This document shows positions 7,601 to 11,980 of a stretch of DNA of 11,980 nt, in pieces. A program made the position numbers and the translations under genes. The DNA lies in the NCBI GenBank assembly GCA_904501865.1, contig CAJGCF010000050.1:1-11980 (forward strand), read 5' to 3'. The notes beneath the pieces are model-generated. The model saw nothing but the letters and a program-made list of their open reading frames with translations, ran no database searches and was not told the origin of the DNA. The DNA is from an uncultured Clostridia bacterium. Lineage in GTDB: Bacteria; Bacillota; Clostridia; Oscillospirales; CAG-272. How positions within the stretch are numbered: the first letter of the stretch is position 1; the number at the start of each line of letters is the position of its first letter.

Positions 7601-8068
7601 GCATCTGTTCCCAACTATCCCGGAAGATACATCGTAGCACGTTATACCGAGTTTGCGTTCCTCGCGGCATACAACGACGGTGAGGATCCTACGCAGGCAT
7701 TGCTCGGACACATATATGCTATAAATAAGGAAATAACACGTAAGCGCGCTGAGTTCGGACTTGAGACGCTTGAGCAGGGTCAGACTCTTGCTGATAAGAG
7801 ACTTGGTCAGGCACTCGCTGCCGCCGAGGAGCTCGCTGACAGAAGCTCCAACTACGCTAACGTTTTAGCTGACGTTAAGGTAGCAGTAAAGGGTCAGGAT
7901 AGTGCTACGCTTTACACAGTATCAGACGAAATTGCAAAATTGACCAGTGAAGACACATCTGTTGTTATATCCAAGGGCCCCGATATCACGAAGCTTTCTG
8001 AAAAGCAGCTTCTCTATTACATCGCGGAAGCTCTTGAGGACGCGGCGGACGCACTCCTCACATATTGA
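4634..8068 (+). CDS. Large exported sugar-type ABC solute-binding protein with two N-terminal beta-sandwich modules
   Basis: This 1144-residue exported protein should capture a carbohydrate outside the cell and pass it to the permeases encoded next. A signal peptide covers residues 1 to about 29. VVSC at 18-21 fits a lipobox, so a lipid anchor at C21 is likely. Residues of about 60-305 form a beta-rich module ending in AVAEIILEPA. A second starts at about 317 (GSIKIEAENMS, as in CBM6/CBM35-like domains) and closes with AVDYILIQPA near 598, but is interrupted by a long helical insert (about 475-590). Residues of about 650-1030 are a family-1 solute-binding domain (LEVWLATGRDQSQIKRNLINSDF, GPDVYLG, YGLPEAQGF, IPQTWDDI, WVMVPVPG). 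A helical tail follows. Usual family-1 binders have 400-550 residues. GGAGG eight bases upstream fixes the start. It is the first gene of the operon, behind a long leader. The family call is secure, the module assignments are inferred and the substrate is unknown. Confidence 0.9.
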   Translation: MRTNFQRLTALILCLTFVVSCFCVTTMAAGTTDAAGGSYDESGMDSIYDSTEVLELLNIISYSEYVAEHIGVGAAKDPIVVNAIDALYAEGSDAKYTVDEYDGVLAVLTPASGSVAWKVTVPETAKYTITLKYYAYVEEGNETKADSVERVFKINGKVPFSEARYITVKKNWVSDYADGVYIGKENVDTVKSEGEKAGLVAKVVEGKLSFECPDVWTSAISNFCDKYGIRFMTLDIYNNEIRPTAFQDPDWSYYTMTDSMGFYNEPFEFVLEAGENIISLDGKNSQLAVAEIILEPAEDIDTYAEYLEKYSGKPAGKGSIKIEAENMSSASDKTIYPIEDAADALTSPHDPSRTLLNTIGGEKWQTAGQSVTYKFTVDASGMYDIATRFKQNVLDGMFVNRALYIYSDGTLKEGDDGYYNGIPFAEAKALTYNYSDDWQVTSATDGNTDAFKFYFAEGVVYTIKFEVTLGAMADVINTVQDALDHINADYLSIIQLTGATPDNYRDYGFSRIMPDVLIDMVTQAKVLDNESATEPGVAQQLTALAGQKSSNVGTLQKISNLLLTMGRDEDEIARLLERLKSYIGTLGTFLSSAKTQPLAVDYILIQPAGEELPEAKAGFWASLIHEVKRFFYSFTRDYNSIGTLVETGEDSLEVWLATGRDQSQIKRNLINSDFTPNTGITVDLKLVAAGTLLPSILANQGPDVYLGLDQGTVINYAIRSAILPVDQFDDFEEAKKSFNESAMIVLAMDNADGETHYYGLPEAQGFTMMFVRVDILADLGIDIPQTWDDIMAAIPKLQAKNMQMGLTTDSTIHLYQMGGTLFADNGMRINLDSQIGLAAFKKTCELFTNYSFPYTYDAANRFRTGEMPIIIADYTGLYNQLKVFATEIEGSWVMVPVPGVKQADGTINNSAISAVNASVMVKGCEGREDDAWAYIKWFTGDDCQAEYANEMVALMGPSAKYNTANMHALERLPWTVEELARIKAQFNSLASVPNYPGRYIVARYTEFAFLAAYNDGEDPTQALLGHIYAINKEITRKRAEFGLETLEQGQTLADKRLGQALAAAEELADRSSNYANVLADVKVAVKGQDSATLYTVSDEIAKLTSEDTSVVISKGPDITKLSEKQLLYYIAEALEDAADALLTY

Positions 8069-8108
8069 TGATCCGTCATCTATACCAAATCTGTAAAGGA
8101 GATCAAAA
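8069..8108 (+). promoter_or_regulatory. Intercistronic gap with small hairpin
   Basis: A 5-bp stem, GATGA (8067-8071) with TCATC (8076-8080), overlaps the stop codon of the binding protein gene. No T-run follows, so it is not a terminator. It could protect the upstream mRNA end and help the binding protein exceed the permeases in amount, as is common in such operons. AAAGGAG (8095-8101) serves the next gene. Confidence 0.35.
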
Positions 8109-9056
8109 ATGTCTAATAAAGCGGCAGAAAAACAAGCTGTTGCCCGTAAGGATATTACGATGAGACAGTGGATCTGGAAGGAAATGAAGAAAAACTGGAT
8201 CGCATACCTGATGGTTGCTCCGTATATGATCATTTTCTGCCTGTTCACTATTCTCCCCGTTATCCTTTCGGCTGTAATAAGCTTTACAAACTTTAATATG
8301 CTGGAGATGCCGGATTTCGTCTTCCTTAATAACTATATAACACTGTTTTTTGACGACGATATATTCCTTACGGCAGTTACCAACACGTTTATATTCGCAT
8401 GCGTGGTCGGTCCCGTTTCCTACTTGCTTTCCTTCCTGGTAGCATGGTTCATAAACGAGATTCCTCCAAAGATCCGTGCGATAGTAACACTTATATTCTA
8501 CGCACCCTCTATCTCGGGTCAGGTATATCTTATCTGGCAGACGCTCTTCTCGTCCGACTCTTACGGTTGGGTAAACGCGACTCTGCTTGAGCTTGGACTC
8601 ATAGATAAGGAGATAGCATTCTTTAAGGACGCGGACTACGTTATGCCTCTGTGTATCGTGGTTGCGCTCTGGACGTCCCTTGGTACCGCGTTCCTTTCAT
8701 TTATCGCGGGATTGCAGGGAGTTGACCGTTCGCTCTACGAGGCGGGTGCGGTCGACGGCGTTCGTAACAGATGGCAGGAGCTTTACTACATAACCCTGCC
8801 TTCTATGAGACCTCAGCTTTTGTTCGGTGCGGTTATGGCTATCACGGGCGCGTTTGGATTTGGTGGAGTTATTACCGCGCTCTGCGGATTCCCGTCAGTT
8901 GATTACGCGGCGCACACGATAATGAACCACCTTGAAGACTACGGTGGTATGAGATATGAGGTGGGTTATTCTTCGGCTATCGCCGTCGTGCTCTTTGCGG
9001 TAATGGTGGGCGCAAACGGACTTGTGCAGAAGATACTCTCGAAGGTAGGTGTGTAA
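8109..9056 (+). CDS. Sugar ABC transporter permease, MalF/UgpA type
   Basis: This is one of the two membrane subunits that form the translocation channel of a carbohydrate ABC importer. The 315-residue protein has a basic cytoplasmic N-terminus, a first membrane helix at about residues 30-58 (YLMVAPYMIIFCLFTILPVI), and further hydrophobic helices typical of the six-helix family. The EAA loop that contacts the ATPase is clear, with E211-A-G-A-V-D-G217 followed by ITLPSMRP. Length and layout are normal, without the long periplasmic insertion of E. coli MalF. The start has AAAGGAG seven bases upstream. A later ATG at 8160 would remove only the polar leader and has a worse ribosome binding site. 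It lies 40 bases after the binding protein gene and one base before the partner permease gene. Substrate specificity cannot be read from it. Confidence 0.93.
   Translation: MSNKAAEKQAVARKDITMRQWIWKEMKKNWIAYLMVAPYMIIFCLFTILPVILSAVISFTNFNMLEMPDFVFLNNYITLFFDDDIFLTAVTNTFIFACVVGPVSYLLSFLVAWFINEIPPKIRAIVTLIFYAPSISGQVYLIWQTLFSSDSYGWVNATLLELGLIDKEIAFFKDADYVMPLCIVVALWTSLGTAFLSFIAGLQGVDRSLYEAGAVDGVRNRWQELYYITLPSMRPQLLFGAVMAITGAFGFGGVITALCGFPSVDYAAHTIMNHLEDYGGMRYEVGYSSAIAVVLFAVMVGANGLVQKILSKVGV
9047..9051 (+). promoter_or_regulatory. Ribosome binding site inside the end of the first permease gene
   Basis: AGGTG lies six bases before the ATG at 9058, embedded in the last codons of the upstream gene. This decides for ATG 9058 over GTG 9049, which overlaps the site itself. 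Confidence 0.6.
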
Positions 9057-9057
9057 T

Positions 9058-9930
9058 ATGGCAAGATTAAGAACAAGAAACCATAAGGTCGTATTCGCAC
9101 GTTCCGCGGGAGGAGACGCGGGTATCACGATAATGCTTACGTTGCTTGGAGCATTTATGTTCCTTCCTATGCTTTATACCGTGATGCAGTCGCTCAAGCC
9201 TCTTGATGAGCTTTGGATGTACCCCCCGAAGTTCATAGTTATGAGCCCTACGCTCGAAAACTTCAAATCCCTCTTTTCGCTTATGAATATCTCTTGGGTT
9301 CCTTTCTCAAGATACATATTCAACACGGTGTTCACCTCCGTAGCAGGTACATTCGGACATCTGTTTATAGCTTCCTTGGCGGCTTACACGCTGGCTAAGA
9401 TCAAGTTCCCCGGCGGAAAGGCAATGTTCAAAACTATACGTACGTCTCTCATGTTCCACTCCACCGTTACGGCAATTACTTCCTTTATTATAATGTCGGC
9501 GTTTGGGTGGGTAGATACGTACCTCGCTATAATAGTTCCCGCATGGGGCTCTACTCTCGGTCTGTATCTTATGAAGCAGTTTATGGATACAAACGTTCCC
9601 GACACCGTTCTTGAGTCGGCAAGACTTGACGGCTCGGGAGAGCTCAGGACCTATTGGGTTATAGCGATGCCTATGGTTAAGCCCGCGTGGCTTACTCTTA
9701 TAGTTTATTCGTTCCAGGCTCTCTGGAACGCGGGCTCCTCGGTATATATCCACTCCGAGCAGCTCAAATCCCTTAACTACGCTATCGGTCAGATAACTGC
9801 CGGAGGTATTAAGCGTGCGGGTGCTTCCGCCGCGGCTCAGGTGGTTATGATGATGGTGCCGATTCTCGTATTCGTATTCTCTCAGTCCAATATCGTGGAG
9901 ACGATGGGCTCGAGCGGAATGAAAGACTAA
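9058..9930 (+). CDS. Carbohydrate ABC transporter permease, MalG/UgpE type
   Basis: This is the second membrane subunit of the importer. It has 290 residues, a basic start (MARLRTRNHK), a first membrane helix at about residues 23-44 (ITIMLTLLGAFMFLPMLYTV), a loop with LKPLDELWMYPPKFIV and PTLENFKSLF as usual in this family, and an EAA loop with E186-S-A-R-L-D-G192 then IAMPMVKPAW. The C-terminus VETMGSSGMKD is of the short type found in this group. The ATG at 9058 is preferred over an in-frame GTG at 9049 because AGGTG (9047-9051) sits at normal distance. Its gene starts one base after the stop of the first permease, so the two are translationally coupled. No nucleotide-binding ATPase is encoded beside them in the window. 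Confidence 0.93.
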   Translation: MARLRTRNHKVVFARSAGGDAGITIMLTLLGAFMFLPMLYTVMQSLKPLDELWMYPPKFIVMSPTLENFKSLFSLMNISWVPFSRYIFNTVFTSVAGTFGHLFIASLAAYTLAKIKFPGGKAMFKTIRTSLMFHSTVTAITSFIIMSAFGWVDTYLAIIVPAWGSTLGLYLMKQFMDTNVPDTVLESARLDGSGELRTYWVIAMPMVKPAWLTLIVYSFQALWNAGSSVYIHSEQLKSLNYAIGQITAGGIKRAGASAAAQVVMMMVPILVFVFSQSNIVETMGSSGMKD

Positions 9931-9950
9931 TTTACAGGAGGAAAGCAATA

Positions 9951-11980
9951 ATGAAAAGATCAGCAAGAATACTTTGTGCGATATTTGTTGTGGTTATGCT
10001 TGCTTCCTGTGCGGTGATAGGCTCAAGCGCCAGCTCAGCTTATCAGACCTACACGTACGCTATCGGTGGATATGCTCTGCATTCCCCCGATGCATACACA
10101 CCCGACAACAACATCGTTGACTCTGCTTATATGGGTCTTGACGTTGAGCTCAATAACCCTAATGACCTTGTTACCGATGACCAGAAAAACGTATATATTG
10201 CCGATACGGGCAACAACAGGATAGTTTGTCTGAGCCGTTACTACAAGGTGAAATTCACTATAAAGAATTTCGTTAATGCTCAGGGAGTCAGCGACAGCTT
10301 GAACGCTCCTGAGGGCGTGTTCGTTACTGAGGATAGGATCTGGGTCTGCGATACGGGTAAATGCCGAATCGTAGTATTTGACAGAGAAGGTAACTTCGAA
10401 AAGATAATCGAGGCTCCCGAGTCCAACCTCTTTGGAGACAGCTCACTTTACAAGCCGGTCGCTATGGCGGTCGACCAGTACAACCGACTCTTCGTAGTAT
10501 CCTCGACAACCTATCAGGGTATCATCGTTATGACCGAGGAGGGTGAGTTTACGGGTTTTATCGGAGCTCAGGCGGTAACCCTCTCGGCATGGGAAATAAT
10601 CTGGCGAAGATTCCGTACAGATGATCAGAAGGCATCTATGCAGACCGCCGTGTCGACTGAGTTTAACAATATCACGATTGATGACGCAGGCTTTATCTAC
10701 GTTACCACGTCTGCTATTGAAGAAGAATCGGTGCAGTCGGCAATAACCGGTAAGTCCAAAGACGGTAAATATATGCCCGTCAAGATGCTCAACACCAATG
10801 GTGATGAGATAATGAAACGAAACGGCTTTTGGCCGCCAGCGGGTGAGGTGGACTTTTCTACTAGCTCAAAGGATGAGATAACAGGCGTTTCCGCTATCAT
10901 CGACGTTGCTGTCGGTGAGGAAGGAACCTGGTCTATAATCGACGAAAAGAGACAGAGAATATACACCTACGACGCAAACGGAAATCTTCTCTTTGCATTC
11001 GGCGATATCGGTACTATGATAGGTAACCTTACAAGCGTAAGAGCTCTTACCTATCAGGGCGACAAGATGCTGGTTCTCGACAAGGCTACAAATGCGATAA
11101 CCGTGTTCAACAGAACCAAATACGGTGATATTCTTATAGAGGCTATAGCGGCCGAGAATGATCAGGACTTCAATCTCGCTATTACAAAATGGACAGAGGT
11201 CCTTAAGAGCAATTCCAATTTTGACGCGGCTTACGTCGGTATCGGTCAGGCTATGTACCGTAACGGTCAGTACGAGGAATCCCTTGAGTACTTTGAATCG
11301 GCTTACGATACGGAGAACTGGTCAAAGTCCTTCCAGGAGATAAGACGTCAGTGGATGTCGTCCTACTTCTTGCTCATGGTTGTTGCCATTGTGGCTATAA
11401 TAGTGGGTATAACCTTTGTAAACAAATTAATAACCAAGATAAACACTAGGACTGCCACTGCGGGTGGAAAGAGGACCTTCGTTCAGGAGCTGCTTTACGG
11501 TTTCCACCTGATATTGCACCCCTTCGACGGCTTTTGGGACCTCAAGCACGAAAAGCGCGGTTCGGTACGCGCGGCTTTGGTTTACATAGCTGTTACTGTG
11601 CTCGCGTTCTACTATCAGTCCATAGGTCAGGGCTACCTTCTTAATCCCGAGGGACTTTATTCGTCACTTTGGGTACAGCTTATAGGAGTTCTGGTTCCTC
11701 TGCTTCTGTTCGTAGTTGCGAACTGGTGTCTTACCACTCTGTTTGAGGGTGAGGGAAGCTTTAAGGACGTATTCGTGGCATGCTCGTACAGCTTGCTGCC
11801 CGTACCGCTTCTTATAGTTCCCGCAACGTTGTTGTCCAACGTCTGCACCAACTCCGAGATAGACATAATCGGATTCATCTCGATTCTGTCGTTTATCTGG
11901 CTTGGAATACTCATCTTCTTCGGAACGCAGGTAACGCACGACTACACGATGGGTAAAAACGTTATCACTATTCTCGGTAC
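9951..11980 (+). CDS. Exported NHL-like propeller, TPR and YIP1-domain membrane protein (3' end outside window)
   Basis: No stop codon interrupts the 676 visible codons. The N-terminus carries a signal sequence with a good lipobox, LASC (17-20). Residues of about 55-395 hold NHL-like propeller repeats. Examples are VYIADTGNNRIV near 80-91, RIWVCDTGKCRIVVFDREG near 130-147, LFVVSS near 176, IYVTTS near 243, TWSIIDEKRQRIYTYDANGNLLFAFG near 327-352, and MLVLDKATNAITVFNRTKYG near 373-392. Residues of about 405-465 look like paired TPR helices (AYVGIGQAMYRNGQYEESLEYFESAY). A membrane helix at about 473-493 is followed by a YIP1-type domain from about 510 (HPFDGFWDLKHEKRGS) with several helices. 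AGGAGG at 9936-9941 supports the start, 20 bases after the permease gene, so it belongs to the operon. The propeller and TPR part probably faces outward, near the binding protein. Its function is unknown, and roles as sensor, substrate-capture partner or assembly factor are inference. Confidence 0.88.
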   Translation, partial: MKRSARILCAIFVVVMLASCAVIGSSASSAYQTYTYAIGGYALHSPDAYTPDNNIVDSAYMGLDVELNNPNDLVTDDQKNVYIADTGNNRIVCLSRYYKVKFTIKNFVNAQGVSDSLNAPEGVFVTEDRIWVCDTGKCRIVVFDREGNFEKIIEAPESNLFGDSSLYKPVAMAVDQYNRLFVVSSTTYQGIIVMTEEGEFTGFIGAQAVTLSAWEIIWRRFRTDDQKASMQTAVSTEFNNITIDDAGFIYVTTSAIEEESVQSAITGKSKDGKYMPVKMLNTNGDEIMKRNGFWPPAGEVDFSTSSKDEITGVSAIIDVAVGEEGTWSIIDEKRQRIYTYDANGNLLFAFGDIGTMIGNLTSVRALTYQGDKMLVLDKATNAITVFNRTKYGDILIEAIAAENDQDFNLAITKWTEVLKSNSNFDAAYVGIGQAMYRNGQYEESLEYFESAYDTENWSKSFQEIRRQWMSSYFLLMVVAIVAIIVGITFVNKLITKINTRTATAGGKRTFVQELLYGFHLILHPFDGFWDLKHEKRGSVRAALVYIAVTVLAFYYQSIGQGYLLNPEGLYSSLWVQLIGVLVPLLLFVVANWCLTTLFEGEGSFKDVFVACSYSLLPVPLLIVPATLLSNVCTNSEIDIIGFISILSFIWLGILIFFGTQVTHDYTMGKNVITILG

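Noticed and set aside
6404..7711. 435-codon open frame on the minus strand inside the binding protein gene
   Set aside because: It lies opposite a clear solute-binding domain, has no ribosome binding site or recognisable family, and reflects the codon bias of the real gene. The 233-codon frame at 5387-6088 is rejected for the same reason.

Overview
The window looks like a chromosomal segment of a Gram-positive Clostridia-type bacterium, probably an uncultured gut or rumen lineage. The signs are strong AGGAGG-type ribosome binding sites before most genes, textbook SigA-type promoters, frequent ATA and AGA codons, AT-rich spacers around mid-GC genes, and protein families common in Firmicutes. 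The genus cannot be read from the sequence. I see no mobile element, CRISPR array, tRNA or rRNA.

Left part (1-2185). A minus-strand gene fills 1-1913 and runs off the left edge. It encodes an aconitase-superfamily hydratase with all three [4Fe-4S] cysteines and the main active-site residues. It has a consensus promoter (2026-2054) and a leader of about 105 nt that can fold around its ribosome binding site. A divergent promoter (2157-2185) drives a plus-strand gene at 2234-2908 for a small two-helix membrane protein of unknown function. The two promoters share a spacer that holds a perfect 8-bp inverted repeat. A hairpin at 2942-3016 probably ends the membrane protein gene.

Middle (about 2.9-4.6 kb). 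This is a 1.7-kb stretch without a convincing protein gene. It contains a candidate structured RNA (3182-3413) closed by a long imperfect stem just after a TATAAT box, a perfect AT palindrome, two nearly identical 17-bp palindromes 113 bp apart (3831 and 3944), a strong promoter (4098-4126), and a leader of about 500 nt with many hairpins.

Right part (4634-11980). Four co-directional, closely spaced genes form one operon. They encode a very large (1144 aa) exported solute-binding protein with two apparent beta-sandwich modules ahead of its family-1 binding domain, two MalF/MalG-type permeases, and an exported or lipid-anchored protein with an NHL-like propeller, TPR-like helices and a YIP1-type membrane domain, cut by the right edge. 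The first three are a sugar ABC importer without its own ATPase in the window, which in Firmicutes usually means a shared MsmX-type ATPase. The propeller/YIP1 protein is the unusual partner. Its membership of the operon suggests a role in substrate capture, sensing or transporter assembly at the membrane, but that is inference.
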